Below, piece after piece: positions 37,801-48,874 of a DNA stretch of 64,000 bases; within the stretch, counting starts at the first letter, position 1; each line of letters begins with the position of its first letter. Source of the DNA: Hyalella azteca. Lineage: Eukaryota > Arthropoda > Malacostraca > Amphipoda > Hyalellidae. A program made the position numbers and the translations under genes. The DNA is taken from the NCBI RefSeq assembly GCF_000764305.2, contig NW_025939071.1:1-64000 (forward strand), written 5' to 3'. A model generated the notes under the pieces. The model searched no databases. It was given only the letters and a program-made list of their open reading frames with translations, and was not told the origin of the DNA.

Positions 37801-40079
37801 CTCACCTCACGGCCTATGTTAGCTAGTTTATTTTTCATCACTTTTGTGCCTGCAAGTCTTGCTATCTCGATATCGCTTTGATCTATTCCTTGCTTCTTAG
37901 ATTTATTACTTTTAGGCGAAAACGCTCCTGACGCCGTTGATAGTTTTTTTGTTTGTTTTGTAGCCGCAGATAACGCGTCTGTAAAATAATTTTTTTTTTC
38001 AATTTCCCATGTCGAATTTTGCCGAGCAGATGGTGAATTTAGCAACAGGTTTTATATCCTCCTCTTACAGTTAAGGACTGAATTTATTTATTTTATGGAA
38101 GCTTCAAGAATAAAGGCATCAGTCCACGCCCTGTCTTGTCTATTTGGCAAGTGCACGACACGAGCACGCGTCGCACACGACGACATGACACATGGCGTGC
38201 CTTCGCATCATGTGTTGTCCCGTCATTGTAAATTTACCTGGCAGTTCATAGAGTTTTTTCCTTAACTGACCCTCGTAATTGCACCGTAGGTCTAGCTTTT
38301 AGAGGGACGAATGTTAGTGTTTGGCCAACGTTTATGTTGTTTAGCTGCACGAGGATTAAAAGGAGCTCGTCTGCTCGGTGACGACAACAAACTTCAGCCA
38401 GGCTTGCAGCCTTTGTCTCACCTGCTCGATGTTTACCGAGCCTGGCTTGTACTGAGACAATCATGCAGGTGTTCTATCTTTCCACGCCACAATATTTGTA
38501 CACTCAAATCATGTATGGTTAGGCCAAGAGGCCGTTTAATATGGCAAATTGTCGACTGGCATGGAATTTGGTCATCACTTACTGCCTTTATAACGACGAA
38601 TCTTATTTAGATTTGCCCAATGTATTTATTTCATATTTGGTTTATATTAAATTTTAATATCTGTAAATTTCAATGAAGTTATGTCATCTTCAAACTATAT
38701 GAAGTATTCAACTAACCGACTTGGTCTTCGAAGGATGGATGTTGTGGTATTACTATGATAACACATTATACCAGTATCTAGTTAATGATATTGTGAGCTC
38801 AGTTAATGCCCTCGTATGTAATAACACATGCGAAAACATGAACTATTTATTGCATTTTCATGCTTTAGTGTAGTTACTGCACAGCTTCTGATTGCTTTAC
38901 TCAGCACGTTCTTTATCAGGTCTTGCGTGGCACGAGTACGTCTCCATTTTACCAGGCTTGTTCTCTGTAATTAAGCGGTCTGACGCTCTGTGTATTTTCC
39001 CAACCTCACTTTGACCTGCGGAAATTATTGCCTAATATATCTTACTTCCACGCTGTAAGTTCAGCACGCAGTATTATTTGGTTGTTGTGATTAGTTTAAT
39101 TTTTCACATGAATATCACTGTGTATCCATGATACTACCGTACCTCAGTTGGAGAGTATGAATAAATGATAATTAAATAATCTGATCATAAGTCATGCTGA
39201 AAGTAGGTATTGTGTTATAATAGTACGCGATCCTAGCATTTAAAGACGAAAATTAAAGACGAAAATTAATCCTTGTTCTACTTATTTCTATCTTCGATTT
39301 GTATTTCTAGATGTTTATTTTAAAAATTGAAAAAGAATTTTAAAAATTAAAAAAGAAATTGCGCAATGTTCCTGATTGATTTAATTCGCGGTACTTTAAA
39401 ATTTTTTTCGAAGCAAGGAAAGGCTGCTATCTCCTTGATTTTGCTCTATACTTTTTTATGTCAGGCATATTTCAATTAAACAGTCTTGCGTCAGCGCAGC
39501 AACTGAAGAGAATTTTTAAAGCTGTTATCGCAAACGATAAACTGATGGAAGGTTGGCGCCCGTGACTGAAGATCTGGACGTGCAGGTCGTTTTGTTCCAC
39601 CTGCCGTTAGGCAATCTTGTGCTCCCATTACTGTTATTATCAAGAGTTTATTATGGATTTCTTCAGCCCCAATGTCTTCCGTGTCATTTAAATCGTCTGC
39701 TTTCGAGCACACTTTCCTTAATAATCATTTAATAGTCTTATTATTTATTTTGTTTTGAGGTGAACACTGAACACTCAGGCGTAGTGTGCGTGTGTTGGGG
39801 CAAATTTCTTAGCAACCTTCATGAAGCTAATCTATAATTACGGTTGGGGAATTTATGCCCACATTGTGGATTTAATGCTCGGTTTTTGATAACGTTTTTA
39901 TAGATTTTTTCACTGTTAGAAAATTCTTTTTGCAACAATTACAAAGAGATTGTTTTGAATAATTTGTCGAGATTTTGATATAATGTACATCTGTACCGTG
40001 CAATATTTCCTACTATGTCTGTAAGTTCGAAGGTATTGCTATCTCAAAGAAGGGTACGATGTTTAGGGTACTGTTACAA
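34890..40079. other. No supported gene
   Basis: GC-rich to about 35130, then AT-rich. A minus-strand frame ending at 35186 stays open for about 100 codons but has no recognisable domain. A strong acceptor (CTTTTCTTTTGTTAACAG) ends near 37100, with no good exon behind it. Otherwise non-coding. Confidence 0.5.
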
Positions 40080-40610
40080 TTGAACATTGTTCCTTGTGTA
40101 GAATACTTGCATTCATACTTGTGTATTTCAAAGTCCTGAAAGTATTTTCATACATAACAGTAACAATCTATCGTTGCAAATTGCACCTCATATAACTTCA
40201 TATGGTTTTTCTTAACTCTACACAACTTCACCCTGCTGTTCTGAATCTGTACTCGACAGAAAACTTATCTACCCAACATTACATAACCAGTTCTGAAATA
40301 ACAATTTACTTCAAACTTCCTCCTTCCTTCATCTAACACAAATCACCTAAAAAAATTTCTATATGACAGAAACCTTTAATAACAAAAGTAATAATCTAAC
40401 AACATTCTACATGCGTACAAAATATCTTGCGTCGCGCCGGGCATGCGGTGTCCGATGTTCTGCCGCGATAACTCTTGCCACGATGAGCATGGGGGGCGCT
40501 GGCCCCCTTGGTATCGTTTGTTCCTCCTACTGAACACTTTAGGCGCGCGGCGGCGGCTATGAATCATGCGAGATATTCTGCATCTCGTATTATGCTCGTT
40601 GGCTACCTAA
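40080..40610 (-). other. Segment with reversed strand composition, possible insertion
   Basis: Here the + strand is rich in A and C and very poor in G, most clearly at 40141-40400, the opposite of most of the window. It then turns sharply GC/CpG-rich at 40430-40560. Read on the minus strand it is a CpG-rich head followed by a T/G-rich tail, with a 63-codon frame at 40376-40567. This fits a transposable element inserted in minus orientation, or a nested minus-strand transcript. No terminal repeats or recognisable protein motif were found. Confidence 0.3.
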
Positions 40611-41521
40611 AAATTTAGAGTTTCTTATTGGACCCTAAATTTAGCCCATCTTATGGCCTTATTTCGTTTTTGTTTTACTTTAACTAGCTCTAACTGAGAC
40701 TCTAACTCTTCACTGTGCTGACTCGTTGTTTAATTAGCAAAATAGTTGTCGAGTTTTTGATAAGTTGGTATCAATGTATTTTTCCGTGTGCTCCTCATCA
40801 CTAGAATCGCACAATAATTTAATAGATCCATGAACGCTGGAATATAATTATTGTTTCGTTAACAGATTGAACTGAAGTTGAATGAAATTTTTCTGAGTAC
40901 AATTTATTCTCCAAAGATCACTTTAAGAAAACCACCTGCATGTTTTGGTACTAATTTCATTTCCGGACAATAAAAAAAATCCTAACTTGATGTCTCGGGC
41001 TTATAATTGGACGGTGAACTGTACTCGAAAGTTGACGTTATCTCCTACATTTGCTTGTACTCGTCGCAAGAACTCGTCGGTCTGGGCCTCGAGATTCTAA
41101 GATTTGTCGCTGGGCTAGAATGTCCCCAGATCATTTTCAGCTCATGATCACACGATCCTCAAAGTCCTCGCCGGTCTCTCGTTGTCCTTGTTTTTGCCTG
41201 AAATTTGACCGGGGCTTTTGCTCACCGCCGCCTTGCTTGTACGAGCTGCAACTCTGCTATGATCACTAAAATTATAATTTGTTCCTTTCTCTAAGCTGAA
41301 AAATGGTTTGTATTATAATAAATAAATTTTATACTACTTATGAGCCGCGCATTATGGTGGAATATTTTTTTTTTATTTCTCCTGCAACATTTGAACATTT
41401 AGTTCGTCTGTGGCGCATTAGGGAGACAGACAAAACCCAGGTACTCCTATTTCAACTTGGACACAAACTCTGCGAAGTTTTTTCTTGCCTCCACTGATGT
41501 CTTTAACTTTGTAATTTTAAG

Positions 41522-41774
41522 GGTAGAAGTGCAGAAGTTGTGCACTGCGCCAGCTCTGCGGAATAAAGTGAATGTTGGCCTTCCAGGCTATCAAATCAGC
41601 GCCAGGTTTTCGTGGCTGCTAAGAATTCGCTGTGTTACTCTGTCGCACATTTTGGAGCGCCGCCCCCGAACTTTGTTTGCCGCATTTTCTAGCCGGGAAC
41701 TTTCGGAGTGCCTCGGTTTCTTGCTACCAGAAATATTGCGGTCGTGTCTAAATAAGTTTTTTCTTTGTTGGCAG
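41522..41774 (+). CDS. Weak exon candidate ending at a strong donor
   Basis: A frame open from 41457 runs from an acceptor-like TAATTTTAAG (41521) to CAG|GTAAGA at 41774, which is a near-consensus donor. It would encode 84 residues with no domain I recognise, would begin needing one base to complete a codon (phase 2), and would end in phase 0. It therefore cannot follow the 14238 donor (phase 1) directly. The same site also looks like a recursive splice site, which I find at least as likely. Confidence 0.13.
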
Positions 41775-41780
41775 GTAAGA
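41755..41780 (+). other. Candidate recursive splice site (acceptor abutting donor)
   Basis: TTTTTTCTTTGTTGGCAG is followed at once by GTAAGAG, so a good 3' splice site and a strong 5' splice site share one junction at 41774|41775. This is the defining layout of ratchet points known from large introns of Drosophila and vertebrates. It fits the idea that this region is deep intron of the + strand gene. Confidence 0.35.
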
Positions 41781-42248
41781 GTAGCATGCAACAGCATGTG
41801 CTCGGGCGTCGGCGCCGCAGCTGGACACCCATGGGGACCGAGTGGCCTGCAAGGCAAGTGTTTCTGATGATAATGTAGCACCAGCGACGAAACTTCTTCT
41901 TCAGAGGTGGAACATTAGTATATGGGTAAAACTTCCGCTACTGGAGTCTTTTTGATGAAACTTATTCGTATGTGAAACTTGAGAGTAATGGATTCTTGGG
42001 ATTAGAACTTTTTGATCTGCGAATTTTTGTAAATCAATCCGTTAGATAGAAATTCTTGATGTTCATGGCGTTCATTGTGCCACGCTGATGAATAAGCTGA
42101 TTAACGACGTTTCATTCCATAGAAGAGTAAAGGTTGCATCTTTTCAAGTTGGGGAAATCATGGTCAACATTTTCAGGTTTTAAATACATTGTAGCATTAG
42201 TGCACCTGTTATGGCTCTTTAAATGTATCACGATGTATTCGCCGTAAG

Positions 42249-42286
42249 GATAGTCCATCTAAACGGCTGTCGCCGTTTAGACTATC
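42249..42286. repeat. Two-part hairpin
   Basis: The inner arms CTAAACGGC and GCCGTTTAG surround a TGTC loop. The outer arms GATAGT and ACTATC also pair, with a 4-base bulge (CCAT) on the left. This gives 15 paired bases in all. It could fold in RNA of either strand. No known RNA family is recognised. Confidence 0.7.
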
Positions 42287-43361
42287 ATTACTGTAAATGA
42301 AATTCCGAACTGAATATTGCTGGTTATATTGCACGACATCAACGAACTCATAAAATTGTCAAATTACGCTTTCCCGGGGAAAACAATTTCCCTCAAAGAC
42401 CCCCATGAGAAATGACCGGGAAATTGCCTCGTCGAATATTCGTTCGTGTCTTTCCTGTTGATTAAATTTTCTGTGTGTAGAGTTTGGCGCTCGGGGGTCG
42501 GCCTTCTATTGACAAAAGAAAGATGGTCTTGGGCTGTGACGAGCGTCTCCGCGTTCTTCTTTGCTAGGGGGCGCGGAGACCTCAAGTGGACTTGATGTGT
42601 GGACTGTTTGCCTTGAGGTGAGGTCGCGAGGATTTTTTGGCGATGTTGCTCTCTTTGTCGTCACATGCGGTCTTTTTGGTGATGATGTTGCTCTGTTTGG
42701 CGTCAGACTAATATCGATGCCATGATTACACCACAGGCTTCATTTTTTTAGCTATTTATTTTTTAACTCTTCGCTGTAAAGAATGAATGGTGTTTCTGGC
42801 GGAAGTGATTATGGTCGTTGTATTGCTTGTGGAAGAGGTGATGCTAGTGATTTTTGTCTCCGGGGAAAAACTGGAGATGATGTATGTGCGAGTGTATAGA
42901 ATGAAAAGAAATTACTTATCATGCATCTCTCCAGCATCCCGATTCGAGTCACTTGAGGAGAACGAGCAGGGTGAGATTACTATGAATGCTTGTTTGCAGC
43001 AGAAGCAGCCTCTCCTGTATCTGTCCTCTGACCATCCCAATGGTCTAGTCGAGGAAAAAATGCCTAACTCGTCGGAGTTGAGAAAAACTCTGTTGGATGG
43101 CAAGGTTTGGAGAAATGGATGCAGTTAGCAGTGACCATTTGCTTAATGACGGAGTCTTCATGTGCACCATCGCGTTCCCAACACGCCAATTGCTTGTGGC
43201 TGGCCTCGTCTGTAAGCGATCTCTGCAGTTAGTTATGAGCTCCTGTGGATGAAACTAATCTTGTCCCGAAAGAAAAGAACTTAAAGGTAAGTTAGATCTC
43301 TTATTGTGGGAATTTTTTACTTCCTTTGTCTGAATTAATCAAAAGAAAGGAAAAATTCAGG

Positions 43362-44325
43362 ATGATAATTAACTGCCATGTGATGGCAGTAAATATAATT
43401 TCATCCTTGTTTTGTTACGTACTTTGTTGGTCTTCGCCATTTAGTACTGGGGAAACAACAGCGTTGCCGCCGTTTACGCTGCGTAGTAAAAGACCAGATT
43501 GTATTGCCAGGGAAAATATAGCTTTTACTCCCAGTTACGCTTCTCAGTTTAGCTCAAAATTTTATAGTTGGCGACCCTGTTCTTCAGAAAACAACATAGC
43601 GCTTCAGAGTTGTTCTCCGGCTTCCTATAAACCGTGAGTTCAAACAAACTTTAGTTGCCGGACTCGCGACACTTGTTTCATAATCTTCATGTTGTTTTGG
43701 CAACGACGAAATGCGCGTGCTGTGACGTGTGCTTTGTTGGCAGTTTGGGAACTCGCCAGTTCGGTTCATTGTTGGACTCACAACATTGTATGTTGCTTCG
43801 CTCTGACATTGTGCTCGATTCGCCCTAAACTTGAATTCGCGGAAAACAAAATTCAATTGGACTTCTTCCATTTATTGATGAATTTTGATCGTGCTATGAA
43901 AACTAAGTGAAAAATGAAAGCGCTTGTTTCTATTTCTTGTCTAGACCTGACAGCAAGTTGGCTTCTGTTTATCTTCCGCCTCGAGGAAGTTCACCCTGAG
44001 AATTGTGTTTATTTTCGGTCTTTTTCAAATGTAAGCCGAGAAGTGCGCTTCTGCGTCGGGAAGTCGCCTCGTGTTTGTTTTAGGCAAGTTATTAATAGCG
44101 GCAGAAGGTGTCTGTCAAACTATATCGGGTATGTCTATTCTAATTTAAGTGCTGTGTTGCTTGAGCGTAACAGAACGCGGGCATCTGGCGATGCCGTGTT
44201 AGTAAACAGCGTAGCAGACGTCGGGCTTCCATGCGAAGAAACATCAGTTGATAGCGCTTTGTCTTCCCTAATATACGACACAAAAATTAACGTCACAGTA
44301 TGCGCTATGTTCGTATTATATATTC
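43362..44325 (+). pseudogene. Long, weakly interrupted reading frame; possible decayed gene or exon
   Basis: From the ATG at 43362 one + strand frame stays open to 44330, more than 320 codons, with only two stops, both TGA (43635 and 43908). By rough base composition one stop per 17-18 codons would be expected. Stops become dense right after 44331. The last part, 43945-44325, also looks like an exon: TTTCTATTTCTTGTCTAG acceptor, 127 codons, and a C|GTAAGT donor, phase 1 at both ends. It carries four N-glycosylation sequons (NVS, NLS, NRT, NVT) and several cysteines. It is phase-compatible with the 14238 donor. No family is recognised. It could be a decayed gene, an ectodomain exon, or a chance frame; a minus-strand frame is also open over 43584-43871. 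Confidence 0.22.
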
Positions 44326-44739
44326 GTAAGTAGATCTATTAGTTGATAAAATAGGACCGTTTTTTGTAACCAAACTAAAGTAAAATCGAAATATGAGCCA
44401 AGAGATTTGACTGTAGCAATTCTCCATATGTGCGGTCACTCTATGGCTACAAGTCGCAAGTCGCACGTGAAGCCGCAATATGTGGCTTTTCAATCACTTC
44501 TTTATGTGTTTGTTCAGAGCAGCGACTAGACGAATTAGCTCTCGTTGCTTCTTCGTCTCATGGCTGGCGTCACGTTACGGACACCAGACGTGTCTGCTGC
44601 TCCGCTCTGGGTATCGCTTCTATACATAGTATTTTAGCGTATCTATATTAGTTAGGTCTTCAGACCCCGCCAGCTCGCAGCCTCGCGCTGCTGATAAGAC
44701 ATGGGCAAAGTGGGCATCCCTTGGTTGCAGGGTCGGTAA

Positions 44740-47700
44740 GCACTTGAGGTTCCTCACTGTGTGCAGCTGGTGCCACCACTTCCTCCGTATGTTTTATCGT
44801 TATGACTGCTTCATTAGGATAGGCCCATAGGCCCAGCGAGTTTTTTTTTAAAGAATTTCATTGCTTCAGAAGCTAAAATTTGACGTCATTTTACTGTCGA
44901 AGAGTGTACGTTTTTGTGAAGTTATTTTGCCTGATTTACCCCATATTATCCTGCGCGTCTACGAGCGTTGACGTTTGAGAGTAATATTCTAGAATATGGC
45001 TCTCATTTTTCTCGTGGTTGCGATCGATCAACCATATACCGGATATTATTTTCTTTCATTTTTTGGTGGGAATCGTTTGCTTTCCCGGCAAGCTCACGTT
45101 CTTCTATCCAAGACATCTGCGCATCTGTCGCGGACAGTAGCAAATAGTTTGCTTGTATAACAAATGCATCTAATCAGAATCTAAACTGCAACGGAAGAAC
45201 CGTAAGCGTCTGCATATGCCGTAACTCGGTGCATTTTTCGTGTAGAACAAAGACTCTGCCCACTTTTCGAGTAGCGCCCATCATCTGAAAAAGTCGAGAA
45301 GTGGACAGCGTGACGTCCCTTGCTTGGCTTTATTCGTCTCATTTCTCTAGCGAGCATTTATAGCGCATAAAGATACGCCAGTGACGGAAGGAATAGACTT
45401 CCATCCTCTCCTCGCTGTCGGCCAGACGACGGAGGGCGTATATGTGCAGGATTGCGCAACAGATTTTCTCTCCGATAAAACAGCCCCGCGTAAATGGACC
45501 GTGATCTGGCATCAGCCGCTTAAGATTGCTTCGGGGTAAGAATTTCTCCTCAATTTAGACCATGAAATTTTGTAGGTAGCTTTTTTCTTTGAGAAACAGC
45601 AGTTTTTAGAAATAAGCTGTATTGTATTTTTTAGTTTTGATTATCGTGGAGTATTTCGCTGCATGCGGTGCTGGGTAAGATTGTCTTTGAAAATTGTGGG
45701 AACATGAAGCTCGTATTGTACGTCCATATAGACATGAGGAGACGTTTGTTTCTGGTATGTTGATGCCAGCTTACGATGACGTTCTCAAATTACACTTGTG
45801 TCTACGAATACGTATTAAATGCCTAATAAATAATTGCCTGTCATGATCTCGATATTGAGCATCAGTGGTCATGGAAACTATTTCACGTATTTGTTCTGCG
45901 TATTGCCTATGGCCATGCCCTGTATTACCTCAGGCCACACGCTCTAGCTGAGGGTGCCAATAACAGTCGCCGATGGTGCCAATGGGCGAGCTTCGGTCAC
46001 CTCCAAAACAACGACCCAAGCCTGAACAACGCCTAACTTTACTGCAGTGTCTGATGTTCCGGGAATTAGTTCCGATTTTAGGCGACACTTGCATAGAGTG
46101 GCTTTCGCGGCTGGAAGTTTGTGGAAAGTTCATTTGCCGTCCTGCTCGATTTTATCGCGGATCAATTTCCTTTTGGGCAAAGGAGCTTGAGAAGCGACTG
46201 GAGGGTGGCTTTCAAGAGCTCGTTTTATAAGCAGCCTGCTGAATCTCGTGGTCTCTTGGCCGGACTTGCCTTGTCTTCGCAAATCCTTGGCCTGGCCGTA
46301 GCTTCTTGTAGAGAGCGGTACTTTGGGCTGCGTTTCAAGGGTTCTTGGTAAGATGCGGACTTTTTAGGTAATCCTTAACGTCTGCACCTGAGTCTAGAGC
46401 ATCGCAATTGATGCCTCCAGCTTCATTGGCTTCCAATATACCTTGCTCACCGGCTTAGATGCTGTCTTCTGGCGTGGTTGCATGCTGCCCGTGTGGTAGT
46501 TGACGCTGGTTTTGATCTTGATACAGTTTTATTTGCAAAGTTGGCGTTGTGGTATTGGATAGTCGGCGTTGTGGTTATATTCAAATTAATATGAGAGTTT
46601 TGATAATGATTTTTATATCGTCTTTTACTTTTTATGTACGAGCGCAAACGTATCGAGTTTTTTTTAGTTTGCTGCCTCGAAGTTGATCGGGTCGAAGAAC
46701 CTGCATGGGCTCGGTTTATATTGACTTTATATAGACGCCTTGGCGTCTAAATGCTCTTTGCATGTTGAAGACCTTATATTTATTCACGACTTCCGAGGTT
46801 GCAGTAAAGCGAACTAAATTTATTCTGCTAAAGATTCTTACAACAGGCAACCCATTTTTCCGTGCAAGCAAAAGCCGTTTGATTTGGTTTCTGCATTTAA
46901 TGTTAACAAGTTCTTTGCTTCTATTGCCACTGAAGTACTAACTAGTAGGTGATCGTCAAAGCTCGATTGGGAGAGGCGAGCAAAGAAGCAATCAAACCTA
47001 AACGAAGTTCATGTCTCAGAGTTCGCGATTCCCCAAGATGCGAGGCTTATACCTACTGCTGAAGCTAGCACATTCAACTATTTCTGCTATCTGCCAGCTA
47101 CGATCCTTTGCTGTGCTCGGACAGTGTCAGTTATGGCTGGAGCTTCTATTGTATGCAGTTCAAAAACACCATTCAAATGCATTGAGTTGACTTTCTCCCG
47201 TTAGTGCCGAAGCTTCTCAAGGATCCACAATGGCAGCAATCGCTGCGTGTCGGTATCTCATCTTTTCTAAAGGAGACACCAGTTTGCTGCTTTTCGATCC
47301 TCCTGCCATGGTACACTCGCGCATAAATAATGGGATTACGGAAATCCATTGCCTTGTTCGATGAGAAGAAAAAAATCTTGACGAGAATCAGCCGGCGGAG
47401 ACGCCGAGGCTGTCCGGCTTGTACATTGGTTCTGCCTCGACATCGTATCGCACTGAGCTTGTGCTATCGATCTTAGTTCTAATGGGCCGGTGCGCAAGAT
47501 TGCTGCGAATGATAACGCCCGTTTAAAAATGTCAGTCGCGTCCCTTATGAATTTCTATCCTAGATTTTTATGCAGTAAATTATTACATTCAGTTTCTATA
47601 TAAATAAAAACTTTTTATTTTGTCATTTTCGGTGTTTACTGGGTTCCACCAAGAATTTCCACATTTTCCGTTTACCATATAACATTTTTTAAAAGAATTT

Positions 47701-48237
47701 TCTGGCTTTGCACTTTCACCGTTACGTCAATTACTCGACAATCATGTGCGACATTTCCAGGAAAACGAAGGAAAACGCCAGTCACGGCAGTGTTTGTGTG
47801 CCTCTACTTTTTAATTTCGATGATGACGCTTTCCGAGAACTGCTTTGCACTGCGCAACGTTCCTTGAATATTCCTCTCCGTACTCTCAGAGGCATAAGAC
47901 ACTAGAGGCTCTGACGCAATTCAGCATTCCGAAAGTTTCGCGTTCTTTTCGTGTTAAAGCGGAAGGTTTTTTTTTCGGCTGGCGAGGCGGCTGTTTTAAT
48001 TGGTGGTGCCGTTATAGCTATCCGCCTACAACCCGATCGAGCGCGCGAGAGATCCATCTGGAATTCAAATATTTTCCATTACATGATGCAAGACACATAT
48101 TCCTTCAGGGCTTTGCGAGCGGAACACTCGCGGTTTGGAATTCCTCTTGCTTGATTTGGTAAAGATACTAGTGATTTTCCAGTGTTCCATAGCTGAAAGT
48201 GTCTCTGCATGGGGCTGGAAAAGTGTCTCAGTCTGGG
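44740..48237. other. No supported gene
   Basis: Includes somewhat GC-richer frames at 45973-46351 (85 and 76 codons, different frames) followed by a TTG|GTAAGA donor-like site at 46347 and an acceptor-donor abutment TTTTTAG|GTAATC at 46367. No domain is recognised in either frame. The rest is AT-rich and non-coding. Confidence 0.45.
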
Positions 48238-48328
48238 AAAGTTGGCACTGATATAATTTTCGTGATCCACGATGTGACAGATAAAGTTGGCACTGATATA
48301 ATTTTCGTGATCCACGCTGTGACAGATA
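48238..48328. repeat. 45-bp tandem duplication
   Basis: AAAGTTGGCACTGATATAAT begins copies at 48238 and 48283. They differ at one base in the part compared (GATGTG versus GCTGTG), so the duplication is young. Confidence 0.9.
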
Positions 48329-48787
48329 TCGAACCTTCTCGAATTAATGATTCATTGCTTCCTCACTTAACCTACCAGTAATACGACTTAAAAAAAAATT
48401 AACAAAATTAACTCGCACTCGTCGTTATTTCAGTCACTGAAGGACTGAAGGGTTGTTTCCACCTGCACCGCTATTCCTTATTGGCATCCGATTCTTGAAT
48501 TGCCTCTTCTTTCCAGGCTATCTGCTTTTTGCTTTGGAATTGCACTGAAACGAAAATAAATGATTATTCACAATTTTTAATTGTTTTTCTGATGTTTTAC
48601 TTTGGAAATCCTGTGATTCTCGTTTTGTGAGAGCGATTAATCCAGTATTGAACGAATTAGGGTATAACGCTTAGAGAATGCAACAAAAACGTCAGGAAAA
48701 CTATTTTTGTGTTGCTGTATCCTGCAAATCTTTCTTATGGGTGACAAACTGCGCTGTGTTTCGTTACTTAATGAATAATTTTTTGTT

Positions 48788-48874
48788 CGTGCGTTATCTT
48801 GCATTGAAAATTTTCTCAAGAGAAATAATTNCGTGCGTTATCTTGCATTGAAAATTTTCTCAAGAGAAATAATT
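48788..48874. other. Assembly join: single N between exact 43-bp copies
   Basis: The 43 bases 48788-48830 (CGTGCGTTATCTTGC to AATAATT) are repeated exactly at 48832-48874, with one undetermined base (n) at 48831 between them. This is how two contigs with an unmerged overlap look. The true sequence probably has one copy, so the local length is likely inflated by 44 bases. Confidence 0.85.

Noticed and set aside
42787..43128. 113-codon + strand frame with acceptor-like sites near 42932 and 43000
   Set aside because: Its first half is low-complexity (V/E/L-rich), no domain is recognised, and its length is within chance; the strong GTAAGT at 43287 has stops in all frames just upstream.
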